This document shows, piece after piece, positions 35,201 through 42,646 of a stretch of DNA of 64,000 nucleotides; position 1 is the first letter of the stretch, and each line of letters begins with the position of its first letter. A program made the translations under genes and the position numbers. Source of the stretch: Streptomonospora nanhaiensis (GTDB lineage: Bacteria > Actinomycetota > Actinomycetes > Streptosporangiales > Streptosporangiaceae); the NCBI RefSeq assembly GCF_026642255.1, contig NZ_CP113264.1:2418001-2482000 (forward strand). The letters run 5' to 3'. The notes beneath the pieces were generated by a model that saw only the letters and a list, made by a program, of their open reading frames with translations, had not been told where the DNA came from and did no database searches.

Positions 35201-36188
35201 CCGCTCCCGTCGTGATGCGGAGATTTCCCTCGGGATTTATAGAAGAATTCCGGTATTGGCAAAGGCGGGGGGGGCGCCCAAGGGGGAGTGGGGTTTCTCC
35301 TATATTGAGGTGCTGCACCTTTCGCACGCTGCTAGTAGCTTGATTGCTGCTCCAATGGGGAAAAGTCGGGTGTATCCAGTTTATGAAGCCAAGATGATGC
35401 ATCATTTCGATCATCGCTGGCTCACTTATGGGTCTGAGGGGATTGATCGTACGAGCGCCTTTGATGAGCCGGTGCCGCGCTACTGGGTTCCTGCGGGTCT
35501 CGTTGATGGTCGTCTGGATGGTCGTTGGCATAGGGGGTGGATGCTCGGATGGCGTGATATCTGCAGATCCACGGATGAGCGAACTGTTATTTTCTCTGCT
35601 CTGCCCAGGTCTGCTTTTGCAAATACGCTTCCAATGGCGAATGTGAACCACCCTGGACTTGCGGGTTGTTTGATTGCAAATCTTTCTTCGTTTGTATTGG
35701 ACTACTTGGCGCGCCAAAAGGTGGCTGGGACGCATCTGACGATGAACTACCTCAGGCAGATGCCCGTCGTTGGCCCACTTGTCATTGATGGGCATAAGGG
35801 TTTTATCGATTCACGCTCTCTTGAATTGGTCTACACATCGCATGCTATGGCTGATTTTGCCAGAGATATAGGTGATGAAGAGGGGCCGTTCTTGTGGGAC
35901 GAGGAGCGTCGTGCCATCATGCGGGCGGAGTTAGACGCGCTGTTCTTCCATCTCTACGGGATCAACCGTGATGACGTGGACTACATCATGGAGACCTTCC
36001 CGATCGTGAAGCGGAAGGATGAGGCGAAGCACGATGGTACCTACCGGACCAAGGAACGCATCCTGGAGATCTACGACCGGATGGCGGAAGCCGGTGTCTC
36101 GCTCGACACCCCGCTGATCGACGGCGAGAACTTCACCTCTGCTCTCACCCCGCCGCCGGGCCACGGTCCTCGGCATGCCCCTGCCTGA
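32202..36188 (+). CDS. drmMI: DrmMI-like (Eco57I-type) adenine DNA methyltransferase
   Basis: 1328 residues. The N-terminal 480 residues are helical, without a recognised domain. The gamma-type N6-adenine MTase core has motif I [16 protein letters not shown] (about 519-534), [20 protein letters not shown], and motif [12 protein letters not shown] (about 796). The C-terminal third should be the target-recognition region, ending with [17 protein letters not shown]. It is coupled to the DrmD-like gene and would mark self DNA for the system. A full paralogue lies at 47028-51134. From about 35220 to 35880 the DNA is visibly AT-richer with host-atypical codons (ATT, TAT, AGA, TTT), unlike the rest of the gene and unlike its paralogue, suggesting an imported recognition segment. 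PglX-type methylases are the alternative family. Confidence 0.85.
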   Translation: [1328 protein letters not shown]

Positions 36189-36202
36189 CCCACCAAGCAC
36201 GA

Positions 36203-36235
36203 GGCCCCGCCCGCTGACTCGCAGCAGGCGGGGCC
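36203..36235. terminator. Bidirectional terminator
   Basis: A 9-bp stem (36203-36211 with 36227-36235) continues inside as GCTG/CAGC around a 5-base loop, between the converging methylase and DUF397 genes. Confidence 0.75.
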
Positions 36236-36252
36236 GAATGCTCTGGGGAGTG

Positions 36253-36465
36253 TCAGAGGAGGTCTCTCCGTGTGGTGCTGAGGAAGGCATGCCACTCGTC
36301 AGCGGTGAAGAAGAGCGCGCCCAGTTCACGGTGTTTGGTGTCCCGGACCCCCGTGACCGGTCCTTCCGAGACCTCTACACACTCGCCGCGCTCAGCGCTA
36401 TAGCTGGAGGTATGCCAGGTGGCGGTGTGGACCAAGCTCGTCTCGGTGGCTTCCTGCTCAGTCAT
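36253..36465 (-). CDS. DUF397 protein
   Basis: 70 residues with the DUF397 core: WHTSSYSAERGECVEVSE, then VRDTKHRELGALFFTADEW and a short C-terminal helix. In actinobacteria DUF397 genes sit beside XRE/DUF5753 regulators and behave as their partners (WhiJ-type pairs). Its ATG shares one base with the TGA of the upstream regulator (TGATG), so the two are translated together. Confidence 0.88.
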   Translation of the reverse strand: MTEQEATETSLVHTATWHTSSYSAERGECVEVSEGPVTGVRDTKHRELGALFFTADEWHAFLSTTRRDLL

Positions 36466-37307
36466 CAGGGCTTCTCCAGTTCGTCCGCGAGGTCGCGGAT
36501 GAAGTCTTGCGTGTCATCCAACGGCAGAGCAGCGGCCAGCATGTACTCGAACCTGCTCTCGTGATCGGCCAGCTCCTTGGGTCCTTCGAAGAAGTGTCCG
36601 CTCGGAAGGACGTCGATGTATCCGACCCGGTCGGTTTCGCCGAGATGCAGCAGGGTGTAGCCGCATGGCTGCGCCATTCCCTTGGACAGTAGCAGGACCT
36701 GAATGTCGATATTCGGGCGCTTGTTCAGCTCCATCAGATGCTGGAACTGGGTTCGCATCACCTCTGGCCCGCCGACGAGACAGCGAAGCGCTGATTCGTC
36801 GATGATCGCCCAGATCCGGGGCGGGTTGTCGCGGTCCAGGATGCTGGTGCAGCGCTCGATCCGGGCTGCGACGCGCTTTTGTCGCTCCTTCGGATCCGCT
36901 ACGAACCCGCGTGACATCAATGCCTCGATGTAGTCGGGGTGCTGGAGAAGTCCCGGAACGACGCCCATCGCATACTGCTGGATCTTGGGGGCCTCGTTCT
37001 CGAGGCTGTAGAAGGCGTTTCCCGCTACGTCCTCGTGCTGGAACCACCAGGGCTTCTGCTTGCGAGCGGCCTTGGCGATCTCCACCAGCTCTTCCCGAAG
37101 GGCATCACTTGCGCCGTACAGGCGGCAGAGCGCGGCTACCGCCTCCGTCGTCAGACGGACGAACCTGCCGTTCTCGATTCGGTAGAGCTTGCTGGTGTCC
37201 CAGCCCAGTTCGTCGGCGACCTGTTCCTGAGACAGCTTGGCCTGAGCTCTCAGCCGTTTGAGCTGGCTCACCAGGTAGTGCCTGCGGACGGGGGAGCCCT
37301 GGGCCAC
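36465..37307 (-). CDS. XRE-HTH/DUF5753 regulator
   Basis: 280 residues from a GTG with a perfect AAGGAGG at 5-6 bases; an ATG further upstream (37364) adds 19 residues but no ribosome site. The N-terminal Cro/XRE HTH is LRAQAKLSQEQVADELGWDT (about 17-36). DUF5753 fills the rest, with YAMGVVPGLLQHPDYIEALM and RIWAIIDESALRCLVGG. These WhiJ-like proteins work with DUF397 partners in developmental or stress control. The gene diverges from a similar regulator at 37531. Confidence 0.88.
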   Translation of the reverse strand: MAQGSPVRRHYLVSQLKRLRAQAKLSQEQVADELGWDTSKLYRIENGRFVRLTTEAVAALCRLYGASDALREELVEIAKAARKQKPWWFQHEDVAGNAFYSLENEAPKIQQYAMGVVPGLLQHPDYIEALMSRGFVADPKERQKRVAARIERCTSILDRDNPPRIWAIIDESALRCLVGGPEVMRTQFQHLMELNKRPNIDIQVLLLSKGMAQPCGYTLLHLGETDRVGYIDVLPSGHFFEGPKELADHESRFEYMLAAALPLDDTQDFIRDLADELEKP

Positions 37308-37421
37308 GGCAGCCTCCTTCGTTCCAAAGACGTCGCGCCGGTCGGCGCAGGTCGGGGACATCATCTCACCGCATCCAAAGAGGACATGTGTTCATAATGC
37401 GGGCCACTTTAAATACAGGCC

Positions 37422-37450
37422 TTGTAAGTTTGATGGGAGGTATCTAGCTT
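37422..37450 (+). promoter_or_regulatory. Sigma-70-type promoter
   Basis: TTGTAA (37422-37427), a 17-base spacer and TAGCTT (37445-37450) sit in an AT-rich patch between the two divergent XRE regulators, about 80 bases before the plus-strand ATG. Confidence 0.5.
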
Positions 37451-37530
37451 AGGGGTGGAAGCGGAGCCCGGACGGACGTTGGCCGGGCTCGGCGATGAGC
37501 GAGCACACGGAAACTTCATGGAGGACTGTC

Positions 37531-38505
37531 ATGGCCGTTGAACAGCGGATACGCAAGCATGCGAGCGGCGGTGGCACCGATAGCCCGCCCCCAAACCCGT
37601 GGCTTCGGTTCGGGACACGGGTGCGGGCCGCGCGGGAGAGCGCCGGGATCTCCCTCCAGCAGGTCGGTTCGGACCTGGTCACCGACCACCGAAAGATCAG
37701 CCTGATCGAGGAGGGGGACCAGATCCCCGACCTGCGCACGGCGATGGGCCTGGATCGGGCGCTCAACGCCGAGGGTGTCCTCTGGGACGCGTGGGCGCAG
37801 ACCCACATCACCACGCGGCTCAAGGAGGGCGCGACCGTCGCCGACCTCCTGGAGCAGGCCTTCCAGCTGCGCGCCTACGCGCCTCTGATGATTCCCGAAC
37901 CCTTCCTCATCGGTGACTACTCCGGGGCTCTCGACCGGATCGAACGCCCCCTGGAGGACCACCGCCGGCTCAAGGACCGACCCCGCATCGGCAGCCACCA
38001 CACCGCCGGTTCCGGACCGCCCTACTTCGGGCTCGTGGTGGACGAGGCCGCCCTCACCCGCGTCGTCGCCGACGCCGGAGTCACACGGCGTCAGCTCGAA
38101 CACCTGCATGAGCTCACCACACGCGAACGCGTCGCCCTCCACGTCATCCGTGAGGACGTCACCCACCACCCCGGCCTGCGCGGCGCGTTCTGGACGCTGT
38201 CCTTCTCGCCCCGGCACGCGCTCGCCTACACCCCGCACCCGCGCGGCCCCGGCCACCTCGTCACGGACGCTGTCCAGGTCAAGGGCTACTCCGACCTCTT
38301 CGCGACCCTCCAGGGCGTGGCCCTGCCCGCCCACGATTCGGTCCGGCTCCTGGAGAAGGCCGTCGAACGGCTCTCACCGCCCGCATCGACTCCGAGCCCC
38401 GGCACGGCCGTACCGTCCCAGCCGTCCCCCGGCAAACCCTTCCCTGAAGCCGAGCTGCGGGCGCTGACCACGGGACACGTTCCGGCGCACGTGCTCGGTC
38501 ACTGA
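37531..38505 (+). CDS. XRE-HTH/DUF5753 regulator, second copy
   Basis: 324 residues. The ATG at 37531 has GGAGG at 6 bases; an ATG at 37495 in frame lacks one. HTH: VRAARESAGISLQQVGSDLV (about 31-50) with the variant motif DHRKISLIEEGDQIPD. A DUF5753-like region follows (APLMIPEPFLIGDYSGALDR, then FGLVVDEAALTRVV). The C-terminus is Pro-rich with a final ALTTGHVPAHVLGH. It diverges from the other regulator and is followed by an anti-sigma-type ATPase. Confidence 0.85.
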   Translation: MAVEQRIRKHASGGGTDSPPPNPWLRFGTRVRAARESAGISLQQVGSDLVTDHRKISLIEEGDQIPDLRTAMGLDRALNAEGVLWDAWAQTHITTRLKEGATVADLLEQAFQLRAYAPLMIPEPFLIGDYSGALDRIERPLEDHRRLKDRPRIGSHHTAGSGPPYFGLVVDEAALTRVVADAGVTRRQLEHLHELTTRERVALHVIREDVTHHPGLRGAFWTLSFSPRHALAYTPHPRGPGHLVTDAVQVKGYSDLFATLQGVALPAHDSVRLLEKAVERLSPPASTPSPGTAVPSQPSPGKPFPEAELRALTTGHVPAHVLGH

Positions 38506-38659
38506 CAGGTCCGCGCCCCGACGTCCGGAGCCCATGGCTCCCGGACCCCTGTTCCATCCCCCACATGCCCCTGGCCGGGCATGAATGAGCTCTGGCGGGT
38601 GGGTCGAAGCACCCCCAGAGCACGGCCAGCGCCAACCCTCAAGCAAAGGAAACACTGAC

Positions 38660-39190
38660 ATGGCCATTGTGCCGCAGACCGCCACGTCCGCCTACCCGGG
38701 GCGGTCCTGGAACGCCCGCCTGTACCCCGGGACCCTCGCCACCACCGCGCGCTTCCGCGAGGACCTCCGCCACGACCTGGCCGAACTCGCCGGAAGCGCT
38801 CCCGACCTGCTGGACGACCTCCTCCTGTGCGGCAGCGAGATGTTCGCCAACGCGGTCAACCACACGCGCTCCGGCCATGCCGACGGCCGGGTCGTTCGCA
38901 CCCTGTCCGTCCCCGCCGCCACCGACCGCGGGAGCACCCTGCGCCTGTCCGTCATCGACGACGGCCTTCCCGATGACAGCGCCGGGCTTCCCCGCATCCC
39001 GGTCCAGCGCACCGCCCAGGAGTGGGAGGACGCCGAGTGCGGCCGGGGCCTGCTGCTCGTCGCCAACCTCGCCGCGGCGTGGGGAACACGCGCCGTCGTC
39101 GACTTCCCGTTCTGCGGCGCGCTGGGAATGGTCGTCTGGGCCGAGTTCACCCACACCGCCTGCTCCTCCGGCCTTGCGGCGGGGTGCTGA
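38660..39190 (+). CDS. RsbW-like ATP-binding protein (HATPase_c_2)
   Basis: 176 residues, AAAGGA before the ATG. A GHKL ATPase fold of the anti-sigma/serine-kinase type: N-box LLLCGSEMFANAVNHTRSG (about 57-75), G1 box LSVIDDGLPDD (about 99-109), G2 region AECGRGLLLVANLAAAWG (about 128-145). Actinobacterial genomes carry many such genes beside XRE/DUF397 pairs; they phosphorylate or bind regulatory partners not yet known. One-base overlap (TGATG) with the next gene. Confidence 0.85.
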   Translation: MAIVPQTATSAYPGRSWNARLYPGTLATTARFREDLRHDLAELAGSAPDLLDDLLLCGSEMFANAVNHTRSGHADGRVVRTLSVPAATDRGSTLRLSVIDDGLPDDSAGLPRIPVQRTAQEWEDAECGRGLLLVANLAAAWGTRAVVDFPFCGALGMVVWAEFTHTACSSGLAAGC

Positions 39191-39669
39191 TGAGCGCCGA
39201 ACCCTCCACCCGCGTCCGCCGGGTCCTGGACACACCTCGGGGACAGCGCTCCGCCCACTCCGGCGCGACCCACCCGTGCCCTGCGGCCACGACCGGTCAC
39301 AGCGCCCGCGAACAGCGGCTCCTCGCCCAGATGCGCGACAACCCCCGCGTCGCCTACCGCCTCGAACACGGCGTCCTGCCCGCCTGGATGGAGATCCAGG
39401 ACGCACGCCTGGCCCAGAGGCCCGCGGTTCCCGCGCCCCCGCCGTCACGTCCGGCCGTGCTTTCGGTGCCGCGCCCACGACCCGCCTCCGACGACGGACC
39501 TCCGTCACCGGTGCCCGCCCCGCGCCGGACGCGACCGCCCCTGCCCCGCCGACCGCACAGCCACCGCAAGCCGCGTCGCCGGGCCCGCGCCGCCTGGCGC
39601 CTGACCGCCTACACCCTCGACGCCGCGGTCGGCGCCCTCGCTTACCACCTGTCCACCCTCATCCTCTGA
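39190..39669 (+). CDS. Pro/Arg-rich small protein, unknown
   Basis: 159 residues, start overlapping the upstream stop by one base, no own ribosome site, so translation is coupled. A helical segment AREQRLLAQMRDNPRVAYRL leads to GVLPAWMEIQDA, then a long Pro/Arg-rich linker and a hydrophobic C-terminal helix (LTAYTLDAAVGALAYHLSTLIL in part). Similar small genes follow anti-sigma-type ATPases in actinobacteria; function unknown. Confidence 0.65.
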   Translation: MSAEPSTRVRRVLDTPRGQRSAHSGATHPCPAATTGHSAREQRLLAQMRDNPRVAYRLEHGVLPAWMEIQDARLAQRPAVPAPPPSRPAVLSVPRPRPASDDGPPSPVPAPRRTRPPLPRRPHSHRKPRRRARAAWRLTAYTLDAAVGALAYHLSTLIL

Positions 39670-39684
39670 CCCTGGACACGCCCC

Positions 39685-39712
39685 AGGCCGGGTGGCTTCC
39701 GCTGCCCGGCCT
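39685..39712 (+). terminator. Probable terminator
   Basis: An 8-bp stem (39685-39692 with 39705-39712) with a 12-base loop, 16 bases after the stop of the preceding gene. Confidence 0.55.
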
Positions 39713-39761
39713 CGCGGGTCGTGGTGGCGTCCAGAGCTCAAGATCCTGAAAGACTGAACCC

Positions 39762-40940
39762 ATGCAGGACGACCGGTTCTCGCTCACCCGGGTGCGATTG
39801 AAGCACTACAGGAGCATTGCGAAGACCGACGTCGGGCTCGGCGATCTGCTCTTCCTGGTGGGCCCCAACGGCTCGGGCAAGAGCAACTTCCTCGACGCGC
39901 TGAGACTGCTCTCCGAAGCTCTCCAGACGTCACTCGACCAGGCCTTGCGCAGTCGGGGCGGGGTGGCGGAGGTACGTCGCCGTTCCACCGGTCATTCGAA
40001 CCACTTCGGTATCGACCTGGAGTTCCGGGGGCCTGACTTCTCGGGCTCGTACGGCTTCGAGGTCGGCGCTGTCCAGGGCGGCGGTTTCAGGATCACTCGC
40101 GAGGAGTGCCGCGTCCACACCACCGGTGAGGGCGAGTCCCGACACGGATACTTCAAGATCCGAGGAGGGAAGCTGGCGGAGCAGTCGGAGCCTGTCATGC
40201 CTCCCCCGGGTGAGAAGCGGCTGTACCTGGTTTCCGCTGCGGGTATCGGCATCTTCGAGCCGGTCTTCGAAGGCCTCGCCGGCATCAACGTCTTCAGACT
40301 CAACCCCGACGCCATGCGAGATCCCCGGACACCGGACTCGGGGGAATTCCTCCGCAGGGACGGGTCCAACGTCGCGAGCGTTCTGCACCGGCTGGAGAAC
40401 ACCGCGCAGGGCCGTATCGAGGACTACTTGCGGCACATCGTTCCCGGGATGCGCGGGATGTTGCGCAAGGACCTCGGCAACTGGGAGACCCTGGAGTTCG
40501 CCCAGGACGTCCAAGGCTCTGACAACCCGTGGCGTTTTCCGGCCCGGTCCGTCTCCGACGGCACCTTGCGTGCTCTGGGGGTCCTCGTCGCGCTCTTCGC
40601 CGACACCGGGCCCACACTGAGCACCATCGGGATCAAGGGACCTGAGAGCACTCTGCACCCAGCGGCTGCCGGTGTGCTCCTGGACGCCCTGCGCGATGCC
40701 AGCGAACGACGGCAGGTCATCATCACCAGCCACAGCCCGGACCTGCTGGACCGGGACGACTTCGGGACCGAAGAGCTCTGCGCGGTCCGTTCCGTGGGAG
40801 GCGAAACGAGGATCGGCCCGCTTGACACGGTCGGCGCCATGGCGATGCGCCAACACCTCTACACCCCGGGCGAACTGCTCCGCACCGACCAGCTGCTCCC
40901 CGAACCGGAACCGCTCTCCCCGCGGTTGAAGGGGAACTGA
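39762..40940 (+). CDS. AAA_21/SMC-like ATPase of a two-gene defence module
   Basis: 392 residues. An OLD/Rad50-type ABC ATPase: RLKHYRSIAKTDVGLG, Walker A VGPNGSGKSNFLDAL (about 32-46), signature-like SVSDGTLRALGVL (about 266-278), and a D-loop/H-loop region ending VIITSHSPDLLD (about 322-333). The Walker B site reads IGIKGPESTLHP, where an acidic residue normally precedes PE, so catalysis could be altered. The stop abuts the ATG of the TOPRIM-type gene directly. ATPase plus TOPRIM/RloB pairs include AbiL, PARIS and RloAB, abortive phage defence; assignment to one of these is not possible by eye. Confidence 0.82.
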   Translation: MQDDRFSLTRVRLKHYRSIAKTDVGLGDLLFLVGPNGSGKSNFLDALRLLSEALQTSLDQALRSRGGVAEVRRRSTGHSNHFGIDLEFRGPDFSGSYGFEVGAVQGGGFRITREECRVHTTGEGESRHGYFKIRGGKLAEQSEPVMPPPGEKRLYLVSAAGIGIFEPVFEGLAGINVFRLNPDAMRDPRTPDSGEFLRRDGSNVASVLHRLENTAQGRIEDYLRHIVPGMRGMLRKDLGNWETLEFAQDVQGSDNPWRFPARSVSDGTLRALGVLVALFADTGPTLSTIGIKGPESTLHPAAAGVLLDALRDASERRQVIITSHSPDLLDRDDFGTEELCAVRSVGGETRIGPLDTVGAMAMRQHLYTPGELLRTDQLLPEPEPLSPRLKGN

Positions 40941-41525
40941 ATGCCGCAGGTGACGATTGCCCCCATCGTCGAGGGCCATGGAGAGATGCCCGTGGTCCGC
41001 AGCCTCATCGACCGGATCAGTCGTGGACCGATCAGCACCTACGTCGAGGTGACTCAGCCGCTCCGGCTCGCTCCGGCGAAGATGCGCAAACTCGAGGAGC
41101 TGGCCAAGGCGATCAGGTTCCAGTCAGCGCGGGTTCGAGACCGCGGAGGTGTCCTCGTCCTTCGTGACGGCGACGGCTCCGACATCACCTGCCCGGTCGA
41201 ACTTGCTGCGTCCTTTGCCCCGGAGCCGGACCTGGTCACCGTGCCCGTGGAAATCGTGATCGCCCGCCATGAGTACGAGGCATGGTTTCTGGCCGCCGCA
41301 GAATCCCTGCGCTCGCACCCCTCGGTCCACGATGACGCGCAGGCTCCTGAGGACCCTGAAGGCAAGCGCGACGCCAAGACTCAGCTGCGCGGCATCATGA
41401 ACGAGTCCGACAAGAAGACCCTCCACCAGGCGAAGTTCACCGCTGTGATGGACCTGAACCTGGCAGTGGAGCGAAGCCGATCCTTCCGCCGCATGGTCAA
41501 CGCGATCCGCTCCCTGAGCGGGTAG
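40941..41525 (+). CDS. DUF4276 (TOPRIM-like) effector partner
   Basis: 194 residues, starting on the base after the ATPase stop. TOPRIM-type acidic residues are visible: IVEGHGE (Glu11, Glu15) and LVLRDGDGSD (Asp76, Asp78). Then RHEYEAWFLAAAESL, typical of DUF4276, and a C-terminal helical part with AKFTAVMDLNLA. TOPRIM/RloB proteins next to AAA ATPases act as the nuclease toxin released or triggered on phage infection, for example tRNA cleavage by PARIS AriB; that role is inferred from the family, not seen. Confidence 0.82.
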   Translation: MPQVTIAPIVEGHGEMPVVRSLIDRISRGPISTYVEVTQPLRLAPAKMRKLEELAKAIRFQSARVRDRGGVLVLRDGDGSDITCPVELAASFAPEPDLVTVPVEIVIARHEYEAWFLAAAESLRSHPSVHDDAQAPEDPEGKRDAKTQLRGIMNESDKKTLHQAKFTAVMDLNLAVERSRSFRRMVNAIRSLSG

Positions 41526-42317
41526 GGCCCCGAAGAGAAGTGGAAGTGTGCCTCGACCTGAACCGGGCCAGGCACCGCCGGCAGTACGCCGCTCTCCAGA
41601 TGAGTCGCCCGTCTGGATGGAGATCCCCCAGAGGCCCGTTGCCCCCGAGAACGTCGGTCGGAACGCTCGGACGTGCTCCCGATGCCGCGTCAACGACCCG
41701 AACCTGACGACGGGCTTCCACCACCGCCGCCAAGTCTGCGCCGGACGTGACCGCCCTTCGGTCACCGGGTGGCCGTCGACCTTTGCCCGAGCTCCTCACC
41801 GGTGACACCCCCGCCAACAGTCATGAGTGTGTTGGCAGGGAGCGATCAACCGCCGTTGCCGGGTGCAGGTCTCCGGAAGCTCTGCCGAGTACACCGGAGT
41901 CGTTGAGCGAAGTCAACTTCGCCACTAAAGATTCTCAATGAAGCGCCCTTGTGCGAGTTGCGTGATGCGAGTCACATGCGTTGTGCTCGAGAATCTTCCT
42001 CGCCCCCAGGCTGCTTGGTTATTTGATGTGCTTGTGTTGCTCAGTGTCCGATTTTCTCAGCCTCGTTGGGCGTGAAGCTTCTCGAGTGCGCCCTCCTTTC
42101 GTCGCCCTGCAGTGAATCGAAGCTAGCTTTGCTAGTTTTCTGCTGCTAGCCTGAGGGTGTGGTCGAAGCCGAAGTGGTCCATCGGTTCCGAGTCCCGGCG
42201 TCCGGTCTTGCACCGGCTCTGTCAGTCGATATCACCGCACCGTCCCGCACGGTTGATGCCCCGAAGGGCGATGCGGGTCAACTCCCCGTGACTATCACGG
42301 AGAAAGAAAGGAATCGC
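41526..42317. other. Long non-coding gap, AT-rich toward its right side
   Basis: About 790 bases without a convincing gene. 41548-41640 in frame reads SPVWMEIPQRPVAPENV, weakly echoing PAWMEIQDARLAQRPAVPAP of the 39190-39669 product; it may be a fragment. A small hairpin (41813-41819 with 41830-41836) follows. 41900-42150 is AT-richer, with CTAG repeated three times at 42125-42150, perhaps promoter DNA for the next genes. A GTG frame from 42159 extends the next gene but lacks a ribosome site. Confidence 0.4.
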
Positions 42318-42584
42318 GTGATCAACACTCCCGATGAACAGGATGCCCCGGTTTGTGGAGGCAGGACGGGAAAGCTGTCCCGCCGGATGCGAGGTGTGCT
42401 CCTCATCGTCGTACTCCTCATCGCCGGTGTCATCGGCGGTGCCCACGAGAACCCGGTGCCCTTCCTCGGCGCGTTGATCGTCTACGTGGTGGACAACGTC
42501 TCGCTGGAGGCCAAGGGTAGGGCCAAGGAGTTCCTCGCCGATATGCTCCAGTCGCTGATCGGATGCCGGGCCTGCCCGGCTTGA
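42318..42584 (+). CDS. Small membrane protein upstream of hsdS
   Basis: 88 residues from a GTG preceded by AAAGAAAGGA. After a charged start (KLSRRMRG) there are two hydrophobic stretches, VLLIVVLLIAGVIGG and PFLGALIVYVVDNVS, then an amphipathic helix and a Cys pair at the end (GCRACPA). A perfect hairpin follows the stop. Family not recognised; small membrane proteins beside restriction genes may be effectors or unrelated. Confidence 0.55.
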   Translation: MINTPDEQDAPVCGGRTGKLSRRMRGVLLIVVLLIAGVIGGAHENPVPFLGALIVYVVDNVSLEAKGRAKEFLADMLQSLIGCRACPA

Positions 42585-42590
42585 CCCTCT

Positions 42591-42616
42591 GGGGGTGCCC
42601 CTCACGGGGCACCCCC
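42591..42616 (+). terminator. Terminator
   Basis: A perfect 11-bp stem (42591-42601 with 42606-42616) and a 4-base loop, 6 bases after the stop of the small membrane protein gene and just before hsdS. Confidence 0.75.
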
Positions 42617-42646
42617 TCACTTCGTCGACAAGGGAGAAGAGAACCT

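Noticed and set aside
36253-38505. XRE/DUF397 genes as a toxin-antitoxin or defence module
   Set aside because: They match ordinary actinobacterial WhiJ-type regulator pairs that are frequent outside defence islands.
41548-41805. Possible fragment related to the 39190-39669 gene
   Set aside because: The only shared part is around WMEI and a Pro-rich stretch, too short to call homology.
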